From OMII01 sp947467385 (GTDB lineage Bacteria; Bdellovibrionota_C; UBA2361; OMII01), in NCBI GenBank assembly GCA_044360075.1, contig JBIKLA010000005.1, forward strand, positions 1 to 64,000: a DNA stretch of 64,000 nt. The letters run 5' to 3'. The notes under the pieces were generated by a model that saw nothing but the letters and a program-made list of their open reading frames with translations, made no database searches and had not been told where the DNA came from. A program made the position numbers and the translations under genes. This document shows positions 43,967 through 52,257 of this stretch, one piece after another (the first letter of the stretch is position 1; each line of letters begins with the position of its first letter).

Positions 43967-45037
43967 ATGAATATCAGCCACATTGAAGAGATTTTGGGGG
44001 GCGAAGCAAAGTCACTCCTCGGCCACACGTGCAAGGGCATTCCAGCCTCAGCTATTACTCAGCCTGGCCCCGACTTTGTCGAGCGCGTTTGGTCTAGTTC
44101 GGATCGTTCCATCAACGTTCTTCGCTCTATTCAGGCCCTCTACGACAACGGTCGCCTCAAGGGGACGGGATATCTCTCGATCCTTCCCGTGGACCAGGGC
44201 ATCGAGCATTCGGCAGGCGCGTCGTTTGCAAAGAATCCGCTCTACTTCGATCCAGAAAACATCGTGAAGCTCGCGCTTGAGGGCGGCTGCAATGCGGTCG
44301 CAACCACATTCGGCGGGCTTGGATTGATAGCGCGCAAGTACGCGCACCGAATTCCGCTCATCGTGAAGATAAACCACAATGAGCTCCTCTCGTACCCTAA
44401 CCGGTCCGACCAGGTCATGTTCGCCCAGGTCCGTGACGCGTGGAACCAGGGGTGCGCTGCGATCGGCGCAACGATCTACTTCGGCTCGGCCGAGTCGACC
44501 CGCCAGATCGTTGAGGTCTCGAAGGCCTTCTCTGAGGCGCATGCGCTCGGAATGTCCACGATCCTCTGGTGCTACCTTAGAAACTCTGAGTTTAAGGTAA
44601 ACGGAATAAACCACGAGACGGCAGCAGACCTCACGGGACAGGGCAACCACCTGGGCTGCACGATAGAGGCTGACATCGTCAAGCAGAAGCTCCCGGAAAA
44701 CAACGGCGGCTTCAAGGCACTTAACACGGGCTCGTCGTCCTACGGCAAGCTCGATGAGCGCATGTACACTGAGCTGTGCAGTGAGCACATCATCGATATG
44801 ACGCGCTACCAGGTCGCTAACTGCTACCTGGGCCGAGTGGGCTTGATCAACTCTGGCGGCGGCTCAGGCAAGGATGATCTGCGAGAGGCGGTTAAGACAG
44901 CTGTCATAAACAAGCGCGCAGGCGGCATGGGTCTCATCTCGGGCCGCAAGGCGTTTCAGAAGCCGATGAAGGAAGGCGTTCAGATCCTTAACGCCATCCA
45001 GGATGTGTACCTGTGCAAAGAGGTGACGATCGCGTAG
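43967..45037 (+). CDS. fbaB: Class I fructose-bisphosphate aldolase, DhnA/FbaB type
   Basis: Schiff-base aldolase of the archaeal/bacterial DhnA family that splits or forms fructose-1,6-bisphosphate. Marks: LPVDQGIEHSAGASF, TFGGLGLIARKYAHRIPLIVKINHNE (the lysine region), GATIYFGS, and the C-terminal phosphate-binding NSGGGSGKDDL and GLISGRKAFQKP. 356 residues. AAGGAG stands seven bases before the ATG, a strong site. Stands as a single gene followed by the sirtuin after 33 bases. Confidence 0.93.
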   Translation: MNISHIEEILGGEAKSLLGHTCKGIPASAITQPGPDFVERVWSSSDRSINVLRSIQALYDNGRLKGTGYLSILPVDQGIEHSAGASFAKNPLYFDPENIVKLALEGGCNAVATTFGGLGLIARKYAHRIPLIVKINHNELLSYPNRSDQVMFAQVRDAWNQGCAAIGATIYFGSAESTRQIVEVSKAFSEAHALGMSTILWCYLRNSEFKVNGINHETAADLTGQGNHLGCTIEADIVKQKLPENNGGFKALNTGSSSYGKLDERMYTELCSEHIIDMTRYQVANCYLGRVGLINSGGGSGKDDLREAVKTAVINKRAGGMGLISGRKAFQKPMKEGVQILNAIQDVYLCKEVTIA

Positions 45038-45070
45038 GCGCGATCGCACCCCAAAGGAAGATCGCCATTC

Positions 45071-45763
45071 ATGAAAGATCGCCACGTCGTCGTCCTCTCA
45101 GGAGCGGGAATTAGTGCTGAGAGCGGGCTGGCGACGTTTCGTGGCGCCGGCGGCCTGTGGGAAGGGGTTCCCGTTTCGCAGGTCGCCACCCCCGAGGGAT
45201 GGCGGCGAGATGTCGGCACGGTCTTGAGGTTTTACAACGAGCGGCGCAAGGCGGTAAAGGCGGCGCAGCCGAATGCCGCGCACCTTGCGCTTAAGGCGCT
45301 TGAGGACCTTTTCGCCGTTACCATCATCACGCAGAACATCGATGATCTTCATGAGCGAGCAGGAAGCTCAAGCGTTATCCACCTGCACGGCGAGATCCTT
45401 AAAGCCCGCAGCAGCCGTGACGAGAAGCTCATCACTGAGTGTATGGGCGATATTCATCTGGGAGACCGCGCAGCGGACGGCTCGCAGCTTAGGCCGCACG
45501 TGGTGTGGTTCGGCGAGGCGGTTCCCATGATGGATAAGGCCATACGAGCAGCGCAGCAAGCAGACATCTTTATCCTTGTGGGAACCTCGCTTGAGGTTTA
45601 TCCAGCAGCGAGCCTGATCGATTACGTGCCGTTCGAGTCTCCGAAGTTCCTGATCGATCCGCTGCCCTCTGGGCTTGCAGATTCAAGCTTCCACGTGGTG
45701 GAGGCCTCAGCGAGCGAGGGCATCCCGAGAGTTGTCTCGCAGCTTAGGGCTATGATGGCATAA
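45071..45763 (+). CDS. cobB: Sir2-family NAD-dependent protein deacylase
   Basis: Sirtuin that removes acetyl or other acyl groups from lysines using NAD. NAD motifs: GAGISAESGLATFRGAGGLW, TQNIDDLHERAG and the catalytic histidine in HLHGE; VWFGEAVP and GTSLEVYPAASL follow. The four zinc-binding cysteines of most sirtuins are missing: the region after HGE reads KARSSRDEKLITECMGD with a single Cys. Zinc-less relatives exist in other bacteria. 230 residues. Probably cotranscribed with the aldolase gene. Confidence 0.9.
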   Translation: MKDRHVVVLSGAGISAESGLATFRGAGGLWEGVPVSQVATPEGWRRDVGTVLRFYNERRKAVKAAQPNAAHLALKALEDLFAVTIITQNIDDLHERAGSSSVIHLHGEILKARSSRDEKLITECMGDIHLGDRAADGSQLRPHVVWFGEAVPMMDKAIRAAQQADIFILVGTSLEVYPAASLIDYVPFESPKFLIDPLPSGLADSSFHVVEASASEGIPRVVSQLRAMMA

Positions 45764-45772
45764 GATGGGACG

Positions 45773-46954
45773 TCAGTCCTCCAGGACTATCGCCCCACTC
45801 GTCAAGAGTTCGCCCACAAGGCGCCGCACCTTCGAGTCACTGAGCAGTGGCAACACCTTTGGAACCGGAACGACAACGGCGTCAGCAAGGAGCTTAGCGC
45901 ACTCCGCGGCTTTTCCGGCCAGCTCCTGGCGAGCTCCGTTCGTAAAGAAGGAGATGGTAGCTTTGCCAGTGCGCACGTAGGCGAGGCGGCAGCCCTCCGA
46001 CCGGACAATGAAGGACGCCTCCCGCACCGCTGCAGCCACCTTCGTGGATGAGACAGGATGCGCTGTTGAGTCGAGGTCGACGTCTCCGTAAGGCTCCGTC
46101 ACAAAACGGCCGAGCCAGTCCGTGAGGAAATGCTCAGAGGCAACAGACTCCTGAACAAGCTTTGCGATCTTTCGGACCGCCGTTGGCGCTATCTCACCAG
46201 GCGGCTGGGACTTGAGGTCAGGATCTGAGTATCGGATGGGGTTCTCTTGCTGCGAGAGTGCGCTTGAGACGACGCTGTTGAGAATCTCTTCGGTGGTGGG
46301 AGCGCGGAAGCCGACCGATATTGTCATGCAGCCTTTGCCGCGCGCCACTCCGTGGTGCGCGAATCGGGGCGGCAGGTAAAGGATGTCGCCAGGCTCAAGG
46401 ACCCAGCGGTGCGTGGGCTTAAACTTCTTAAGCAGCCGGACCGGAAGGTTCGGAATGAAGTCGTCCTTGAGCACTGGACGGTCTTCAATCATCCACTCGC
46501 GCTTCCCCGCTGCCTGAACGAGGAACACGTCGAAGTTGTCCACGTGGGCGCCTACGTTGCCCTTGTCGTCGGCGTAGCTGACCATGATGTCATCCATGCG
46601 CCAAAAGGGAACGAAAGAGAAATGATCGAGGAACGCATTAACGCGCGGAATAAACCGGTCGACACCGTTCACGAGGATCGTCCAGTGTGTCTTCGGCAGT
46701 TTCTTGAACATCGAGGGCTTAAAGGGGCCGCGCTTAAGATCCCAGGGGCGCTTGCCCCCTTTCTCCATGATGAGGCGTGACTCAACGCGCTCATCGCAGC
46801 TCATCCCAGCTACCTCCTCTGGAGTGATGACGTCCGGAAAGGGATAGAGTGCGCGCTTCATAAGGAGAGGCCGCTTCTGCCAATACTTCTTGAGGAACTC
46901 TTGCTGGGTGAGCGTCCCGAGGAGGGGCCATCGGGTGTTTCGTCGCGTTGCCAT
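45773..46954 (-). CDS. RoxA-like 2-oxoglutarate oxygenase (cupin/JmjC)
   Basis: 393-residue Fe(II)/2-oxoglutarate oxygenase of the ribosomal-oxygenase family. In E. coli the homologue YcfD/RoxA hydroxylates an arginine of ribosomal protein uL16. The iron-binding HxD is seen in VGAHVDNFDVFLVQ, with the distal His in LPPRFAHHGVA; WRMDDIMVSYAD and KREWMIED are also typical. A C-terminal winged-helix-like dimerisation region fills the last 150 residues. Target residue inferred from the family. Confidence 0.88.
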   Translation of the reverse strand: MATRRNTRWPLLGTLTQQEFLKKYWQKRPLLMKRALYPFPDVITPEEVAGMSCDERVESRLIMEKGGKRPWDLKRGPFKPSMFKKLPKTHWTILVNGVDRFIPRVNAFLDHFSFVPFWRMDDIMVSYADDKGNVGAHVDNFDVFLVQAAGKREWMIEDRPVLKDDFIPNLPVRLLKKFKPTHRWVLEPGDILYLPPRFAHHGVARGKGCMTISVGFRAPTTEEILNSVVSSALSQQENPIRYSDPDLKSQPPGEIAPTAVRKIAKLVQESVASEHFLTDWLGRFVTEPYGDVDLDSTAHPVSSTKVAAAVREASFIVRSEGCRLAYVRTGKATISFFTNGARQELAGKAAECAKLLADAVVVPVPKVLPLLSDSKVRRLVGELLTSGAIVLED

Positions 46955-47117
46955 GATGCGAGGCCTTTTGCTGATAGTGAGCTGGCGGGCACATTCCCGC
47001 GAGCGATATCTAGCATGTTATTGCGGTTTTACACAGGTGTCTCGCCGCGTTTACCTGATGCCGCAAGGCGTGGCACACTGCATCCGCCGACCCGATTTTT
47101 GACGAGACCCGCAAGCG

Positions 47118-47882
47118 ATGCGCAAGAGCGATTCTGAAAAGACAGCCTACGGAGATTTATTACCGGCCGCGAGCGGCCTGCGTCTCGTTGTGGTTTTGGT
47201 TGAGCCCAAAGACGCTCGCAACATCGGCGCGGTTGCACGGGCGATGAGCAACCTCGACGTTCACGAGCTTCGGCTCGTGACGCCAGGTATGTTTGACGAG
47301 TCTATGGCCCGTAGCGTCTCGTGCTGGGGTGGCGGAGTTATCGACAGCACCACGCGCTTTGCGTCCCTCCGAGATGCGGTTGCGGATGCCCATGAGGTAG
47401 TGGGGTTTGCCTCAGACAGCGGGCACCACCGGACGCCACAGCGGGTACTTGAGGAATGGGTTGAGTCGATGGTGGATGGCGTCTCTCGAACGGTTGCGCT
47501 TGTGTTCGGCTCTGAGGAGGACGGACTCAGGCGCGAGCACTTTCCGCTGTGCCAGTTCCTTGTTCGGATCCCGTCATCAGGAGAAAATCGCTCGTACAAC
47601 CTGGCACAGTCTGTTCTGTTGGCGCTGTACGAGATCCGCCGCAAGCACTCAGAGTTCATCGGCGCCGTGCAGGGTGAATGGCCAACGAGCTCACAACTTG
47701 AGGGTTTCACCACGATGGTGCTTCGGGTTGCAGAGGATGTCGGGTTTCTTAACGACAATTCGCCGGAGCACATCCGCGACCTGCTCGCTAACGTGACTCG
47801 CCGAGGGCGGCTCTCAACGCGCGAGCTGAAGATTTTGACCGGTCTTTTTGGATCGGTTGCTAGGGTGGTGGGGAAGGGGTAA
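47118..47882 (+). CDS. trmJ: tRNA (cytidine/uridine-2'-O-)-methyltransferase TrmJ
   Basis: SPOUT-class enzyme that methylates position 32 of tRNAs. The trefoil-knot motifs are present: VVLVEPKDARNIGAVARAMSN, ALVFGSEEDGL and VRIPSSGENRSYNLAQSVLLALYE. The C-terminal extension of about 80 residues (after VQGEWPTSSQLEG) is the TrmJ dimer/tRNA-binding tail. 254 residues. The 3' flank carries a long imperfect hairpin. Confidence 0.92.
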   Translation: MRKSDSEKTAYGDLLPAASGLRLVVVLVEPKDARNIGAVARAMSNLDVHELRLVTPGMFDESMARSVSCWGGGVIDSTTRFASLRDAVADAHEVVGFASDSGHHRTPQRVLEEWVESMVDGVSRTVALVFGSEEDGLRREHFPLCQFLVRIPSSGENRSYNLAQSVLLALYEIRRKHSEFIGAVQGEWPTSSQLEGFTTMVLRVAEDVGFLNDNSPEHIRDLLANVTRRGRLSTRELKILTGLFGSVARVVGKG

Positions 47883-48288
47883 CGAGGTCGGAGCCTTCGG
47901 ACTCTTCTCCTTTCTCCTTGCCCGTCTCCCTTCCCGTCCCCGTAAACGTGAACGTGAACCTACCCGTACCCGTTCCCGTGTACGGAGACGTTCACGTTCA
48001 GGGCTAGGGGGAGGGGGCAAGTGCAAGGGGTACGGGGAGGGGTAAGGGAGGGATAGCAGCAGGGCTAGGTGAAGTCCCAATCCACCGAACTTCAGCCGGT
48101 TACGGCACCAAAAACCTGGAAATACAGATAAACACCTGAAAACATGTATAAAACTTGCTCCCGGGCCTGAATCGAACCCATCCTAAAGGAGGGTGTAGCG
48201 AAGGACCACGAATCTTACCCCGGGGGACTAGGCGTTGGGCTCCCTAAGGAACGCGCATCGCACGTGGTTTTCGCGGTTTTTAGGTTAT
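47883..48288. other. Gene-free stretch with long hairpin
   Basis: No gene recognised. The left half holds the nested inverted repeat described at 47917-48021. The right half (48100-48288) has a GGTTCGATT word on the minus strand and a CCTCC/GGAGG hairpin near 48180, but does not fold as tRNA. It probably includes the promoter of the small secreted ORF at 48289. Confidence 0.4.
47917..48021. repeat. Long nested inverted repeat after trmJ
   Basis: Three nested helices share one axis: CTTGCCC (47917-47923) with GGGCAAG (48015-48021); TGAACGTGAAC (47949-47959) with GTTCACGTTCA (47990-48000), a perfect eleven-base stem; and CCGTAC (47964-47969) with GTACGG (47980-47985). The flanks are pyrimidine-rich on the left and purine-rich on the right. 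It has the look of a dispersed extragenic repeat unit. Confidence 0.6.
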
Positions 48289-48636
48289 ATGAAGAGGTTT
48301 CTCTCCCGGCTAGCGCTCGTTCTGATCGCCATGGTGGCGGCGCTTGCTCCCGTGAGCGCGTTTGCGGGGCCCTGCTCGTCCTCGAATATCACAATCACCC
48401 GCGTAGCCACCCCGACGCTCCGAGTTGATACGGGCATAACTCCGCAGCTCACAAACTCGTATGTGGCGTACACGATTGAAAATGCCACGGGCGCAACGAT
48501 GAACGACCTGTTGGGTAAGCTTGAAAATTTTACCGGTTCAGCGGTGAGTCTTGCCACGAACGAGAATGGCATCGTCCACATTGGCAGTATCGCGACCGGC
48601 GCTGACCTACATTTCCGCCCAGGTTTCTTAACCTGA
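48289..48636 (+). CDS. Short secreted protein, probably a truncated surface protein
   Basis: 115 residues from the ATG at 48289 (MKRFLSRLALVLIAM). A signal peptide (cleavage near SAFA) is followed by a beta-rich stretch (PTLRVDTGITPQLTNSYVAYTIENATG) that resembles the first DUF11-like repeat of large bacterial surface proteins. It stops abruptly after GADLHFRPGFLT, so it may be the 5' remnant of a longer gene. I cannot find an obvious continuation in the other frames downstream. Confidence 0.5.
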   Translation: MKRFLSRLALVLIAMVAALAPVSAFAGPCSSSNITITRVATPTLRVDTGITPQLTNSYVAYTIENATGATMNDLLGKLENFTGSAVSLATNENGIVHIGSIATGADLHFRPGFLT

Positions 48637-49143
48637 GCAAGAGAATTCAGAAGTGGATGCAGATCCCCAAGAAAAGTCCCCTTAAGGATCTCCGTTATGA
48701 TATTCTCTCGAGTATGAAGCCGTTTCGTACCAAAACATCACGTCTCTTTTCGCGCAGCGCCGAGCTCCTTTGCGAGAGCACCGGGGCGCTTTATGCCGCG
48801 CAAGGGCGTGACGCCGCGCAGGCGCACTATGCCGCGACGATGCCTGGATTCCCTGTATGGATCTCGGCGGGATTTAGCGCGGATAGCAACGCCAATCGGG
48901 GCGGAACTAACTACGGACAATTTGGTATGGGTAGAAGCTTCTCTTTCTCTGCATCCCGTTAAAGGGTTTCTAGCCGCCATTTCAGCGATACCAAAAGTTC
49001 CGATAGCTCTCGACAGCTAACCTTCCCTTCCATCTTTACTATAGGCGCCGTCACCGGCCTGAGACTCCCTAGCGGGGTGTAGTGTTCATATAGGTTGTTT
49101 CCTATACGAGCCCCCTTACTTCTGTTTTGAAAGGAATAGAACG
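48637..49143. other. Sparse stretch with one doubtful ORF
   Basis: Apart from the short frame at 48714-48962, I see nothing gene-like. The 3' part (49020-49143) is likely the promoter/leader of the MFS gene: AAAGGAATAGAACG stands directly before its ATG. Confidence 0.4.
48714..48962 (+). CDS. Doubtful short ORF
   Basis: About 82 codons from ATG (MKPFRTKTSRLFSRSAELL), ending in a Gly/Ser/Asn-rich tail (GFSADSNANRGGTNYGQFG). No signal peptide, no recognised domain, weak ribosome binding site. Its place after the truncated surface ORF suggests a decayed gene or a chance frame. Confidence 0.25.
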   Translation: MKPFRTKTSRLFSRSAELLCESTGALYAAQGRDAAQAHYAATMPGFPVWISAGFSADSNANRGGTNYGQFGMGRSFSFSASR

Positions 49144-50379
49144 ATGAAGGGTTCAAAAAAGGTTTTGCGGCAAGAGCTTGAGCAGATGAGAGCAAACCTC
49201 GACCGAGGGTTGGTCATTTCAGTGCTCAGCGGCACTATGGCGGTCACCTTCGCGGGGATGATGGAGTTCTACAAGCTCTACGGAGTCGATGGGGGCGATG
49301 CCTTAGCGATTCAGGGCAGCTTTTGGGTGGTGATGGGGCTCTGCTCTGTTCCCTTGGGCTACCTGGCAGATATCTTCGGCAAGCGAAGATTTCTGCTCGG
49401 GGGCATAGCCCTGACCATCGTCGGGTACCTCTGGTACGCCTCGGCAAGTACGTTCTCCGGATTCCTGGTGGCGGAGGTCCTCATTGGGCTCGGCCTCGCA
49501 AGTTCCGGCGGCGCAGACGGAGCCTTGATGTATGCCTCCATGCAGGAGCTCCGCAAGAGCCACCAGTGGAGGTGCTTGACCGGAAAGATGATCGCGGGAG
49601 GGGCCCTCTCGAGTGCGCTCGCGCATCTCTGTGGAGGATACCTCTCAGGCCTGAACTATCGGGCCCCTTTCCTGGTCTCGGCAGCGATCGGAGTGTTGCT
49701 GCTCATAATAGCATGGGGGCTTACCGAGCCACCGAGACGGAGGCGCAGAGAGCCTTCGGCGAGGGAGCTTGGCTCGGCCATTCATCTCTGCTTTCGGGGC
49801 AACCCGGAGCTCAGGTGGATCCTCTTGGCATGGACTGTCTTGGGGGTCAGTGTTGCGCTTGCGGCGTGGGTCTACGACCCATACCTCAAGGACACTAGTT
49901 GGTCGGTGCAGCATCGCGGATGCGCATTCGCGGTTAGCAGCCTGATTGCCGGAGCCGGTGCTCTCTGTGCCCGTTACTTTCCGCTTGGGGACAAGTGGCT
50001 TGCAACGCTGTTTGCGCTCTTTGCCATAGCTATTGCGTCGGGGCACCTGCTGCTCGGGTCGCTGCTTCTCTCTTGGGGCATCTTGTTCGCGCTACCTCAC
50101 CATGTGAGTCGCGGAGCGATCGATGTCATCTTTAGCGAAGCGATGAACCGGCAGCAGATCGACGCAGTTCGGGCGACGGTTCAGGCGATACGCAACGCGC
50201 TCTCAGCAATGACGAGCGGCTTGCTGATGCTTGGACTCAACGTTATCAACAGTTTCGGCGGTTACCAGGGGGTCTTTCTGTCCCTCGGTGTTATGGTAAT
50301 CCTCGCGACAGTTGCCATTGTAGTCGTCAGGCCCAACGTGGTTAAGAGCGCGGCAGCCGAGGAAGACAAATCCCCGTAG
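49144..50379 (+). CDS. Major facilitator superfamily transporter
   Basis: 411 residues with twelve hydrophobic helices. The first cytoplasmic loop has the MFS motif as GYLADIFGKRRFLLGG, and a basic central loop (EPPRRRRREPSARELG) divides the halves. RGAIDVIFSEAMNRQQIDAVRATVQAIRNALSAMT near the end is reminiscent of carriers for small metabolites. Substrate unknown. Ribosome binding site AAAGGAA. Stands alone. Confidence 0.85.
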   Translation: MKGSKKVLRQELEQMRANLDRGLVISVLSGTMAVTFAGMMEFYKLYGVDGGDALAIQGSFWVVMGLCSVPLGYLADIFGKRRFLLGGIALTIVGYLWYASASTFSGFLVAEVLIGLGLASSGGADGALMYASMQELRKSHQWRCLTGKMIAGGALSSALAHLCGGYLSGLNYRAPFLVSAAIGVLLLIIAWGLTEPPRRRRREPSARELGSAIHLCFRGNPELRWILLAWTVLGVSVALAAWVYDPYLKDTSWSVQHRGCAFAVSSLIAGAGALCARYFPLGDKWLATLFALFAIAIASGHLLLGSLLLSWGILFALPHHVSRGAIDVIFSEAMNRQQIDAVRATVQAIRNALSAMTSGLLMLGLNVINSFGGYQGVFLSLGVMVILATVAIVVVRPNVVKSAAAEEDKSP

Positions 50380-50399
50380 CGGCCAGCCAAAGGTTGTTC

Positions 50400-50431
50400 G
50401 GGAGCTGAAGGACTCACGTCTTTCAGCTCCC
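50400..50431. terminator. Strong hairpin between convergent genes
   Basis: GGGAGCTGAAGGAC (50400-50413) pairs with GTCTTTCAGCTCCC (50418-50431) over 14 bases with one G-U pair and a four-base loop. It lies 21 bases after the MFS stop and 47 bases from the end of the convergent membrane protein gene. CTTTTTAG follows about 20 bases on. Likely bidirectional terminator. Confidence 0.6.
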
Positions 50432-50477
50432 TGAACACTCCCCTCCCTATCTTTTTAGTCGAGATAGAGCCTAGCTC

Positions 50478-52136
50478 CTAGGGCCTTGGTGCAGGCGCCT
50501 GAGCTGAAAGCGCCTGAAGGCGCGCAAAAGCCTGATCGTTACCCGGAATGCGCCGCAGGAAAAGGGCGGATGTCCGATCTCGGTACACGAGCGCCCAATC
50601 GGGCCGGGTCGTGAGCTCACGGTACACGAGAGGAAGCTGCGGAGAAGAGAGCGTCCGGCCCTCAAGCAAGAACGCGCCGATCGAGAAGTTGTTAACAATA
50701 CGGTCGAAGTCCTCCTTGGACTTCGTCACCGCGATATAGTTGTCACGGTAGAACACGGCATCGTCTACAAAGCCGTGAAAAAAAACCTTGCGACGCGGAC
50801 GCCAGGTCCAGGCCAGATAATTCCCGAACTCATGCTGATTAAACACGTTTGTTGAAAGTCCGATTTCGTCCGCAAGGGCGGCGGCCCTTACGGGGTAGTA
50901 GAGAGGGTTAAACCCAAATCCGAGGGTCCGCGGGCCGGATAGTGGCGAGTAGCCAAACATCGCAACATATGCGGTGGAAACGAGCAGCCACAGTGTCGTA
51001 CAGGACTCGGCGCGCAGCCCCATAATCATCAACGGCATCGCCTTAGGATCGCGCCGAAGCGTCAGCGCTGCCCCAAGTGTTGCGATCCCAAAAGCACCGG
51101 TGGGGAGAAAGCGAATGGCGCTCAGGCCATGGTAGGCGACCGCCGCAAAAGCAAAAATCTCAAAGGAGAAGCCGGCAAGGGTCGCCCTTCGAGCTCCGCT
51201 CTCGGCAAGGATGCGCCTTAAAAGGATCCCGCCAACAGTCACTAGCAGGACAAGAAAGACCTGAACCTCAAGGGAGGCAAGGTATTGGGGCGAAAGGGTC
51301 GGCTTCCACTCGTCGTAGAACTCGCGCACGACGGACTCGTTTTCGTTGGTCGTCTTAAGGATTGGGTAGAGCACCCCCTGTACCCCCTCGGGGTTGATGC
51401 AGGCTGCAACTATTGCGAGCACAAGGCTTATTCGCAGCCGCTGTGGGCTTTCCGTGCCATCGATGAAAGAGGCCAAGAGGGCGGCAATAACGAGCACAAG
51501 ACCGACGAGCACTCCAGGGTGGAGGTTGGTCCAGAGCAGGAATAGTAGCGGAAGGGCCCACACCGCCCGCAAGACCTGCGCGCGCTGCAGGATTATGAGG
51601 GCGAGGGCGATAGCCGTGAAGCAATCAGAGATAATCGACGTACGCTCGATAAAGCGGTCGCATGCAGAGATGCAGGCCAGGAATGCCAGGAGAGCCGCTA
51701 CCGCAGCGGAAGTCTTGAGCCGCCGCGCGAGCACAAGCGGAGTCAGGGCAGCGAGCACGATCGGAATGCACTTAAGGATAATGAGACCGTTCCAGCCAAA
51801 ATACTTGAAGGTGAGGTAGATGGGAATGTACGCGAGCCACTCGTGAGTGATCTGCCAAGGGGCGTTTTGTATCGAGAAGAGGAAGGGATCAATCGATGGA
51901 ATCGAGCCGCCGGAGAGGATGGCTTCGCCTGCCGCGAGGTACATGAAGAGATCGTCTGACCGAACAGAGAAGATAGAGAGAGCCAGGGCGAAGGCGATGA
52001 GCGAAATGGGCAGGCCATATGCCGAGAGAAAACCCGGCTGGAGGGACGCCGTAGAAGCAGAGGGCAGGGGAGTGCGAGCCAGCGCTCCGCCAGCGCTCTG
52101 GCGCCTGCCCGCACCGGATCGAGATTTTTTACCCAT
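50478..52136 (-). CDS. Polytopic membrane protein (GT-C/glycosyltransferase-like), copy A
   Basis: 552 residues starting MGKKSRSGAGRR, with about eleven to twelve hydrophobic helices and a soluble C-terminal part (about 430-552). The HEWLAYIPIYLTFKYFGW segment and a conserved acidic residue after the first helix (SDDLFMYLAAGE) look like the active loop of GT-C-type, lipid-sugar-using enzymes. The tail has NQHEFGNYLAWTWRPRRKVFFHG. It is related to the divergent gene at 52258, which starts MGKKSR as well. AAGGAG stands before the ATG. Sugar or acceptor unknown. Confidence 0.65.
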   Translation of the reverse strand: MGKKSRSGAGRRQSAGGALARTPLPSASTASLQPGFLSAYGLPISLIAFALALSIFSVRSDDLFMYLAAGEAILSGGSIPSIDPFLFSIQNAPWQITHEWLAYIPIYLTFKYFGWNGLIILKCIPIVLAALTPLVLARRLKTSAAVAALLAFLACISACDRFIERTSIISDCFTAIALALIILQRAQVLRAVWALPLLFLLWTNLHPGVLVGLVLVIAALLASFIDGTESPQRLRISLVLAIVAACINPEGVQGVLYPILKTTNENESVVREFYDEWKPTLSPQYLASLEVQVFLVLLVTVGGILLRRILAESGARRATLAGFSFEIFAFAAVAYHGLSAIRFLPTGAFGIATLGAALTLRRDPKAMPLMIMGLRAESCTTLWLLVSTAYVAMFGYSPLSGPRTLGFGFNPLYYPVRAAALADEIGLSTNVFNQHEFGNYLAWTWRPRRKVFFHGFVDDAVFYRDNYIAVTKSKEDFDRIVNNFSIGAFLLEGRTLSSPQLPLVYRELTTRPDWALVYRDRTSALFLRRIPGNDQAFARLQALSAQAPAPRP

Positions 52137-52257
52137 CGCCTGAGCTCCTTACAATGCTTCCAAACGGTACCAGGGCGTTCCCCATTCCGTCCAGGAGCAA
52201 CCGCGCCGGGGAGGATATTGAATTGACAGATCGGTGTGGTTTGGGTGAATTCGGTCC

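Noticed and set aside
47944..48000. CRISPR-like repeat in the GTGAACGTGAAC region
   Set aside because: The words form one palindrome and not a series of equal repeats with unique spacers; no cas genes are near.
48157..48236. tRNA-like word GGTTCGATT on the minus strand
   Set aside because: The bases around it do not form the T stem (only one of five pairs fits), and no acceptor or anticodon stem could be built.
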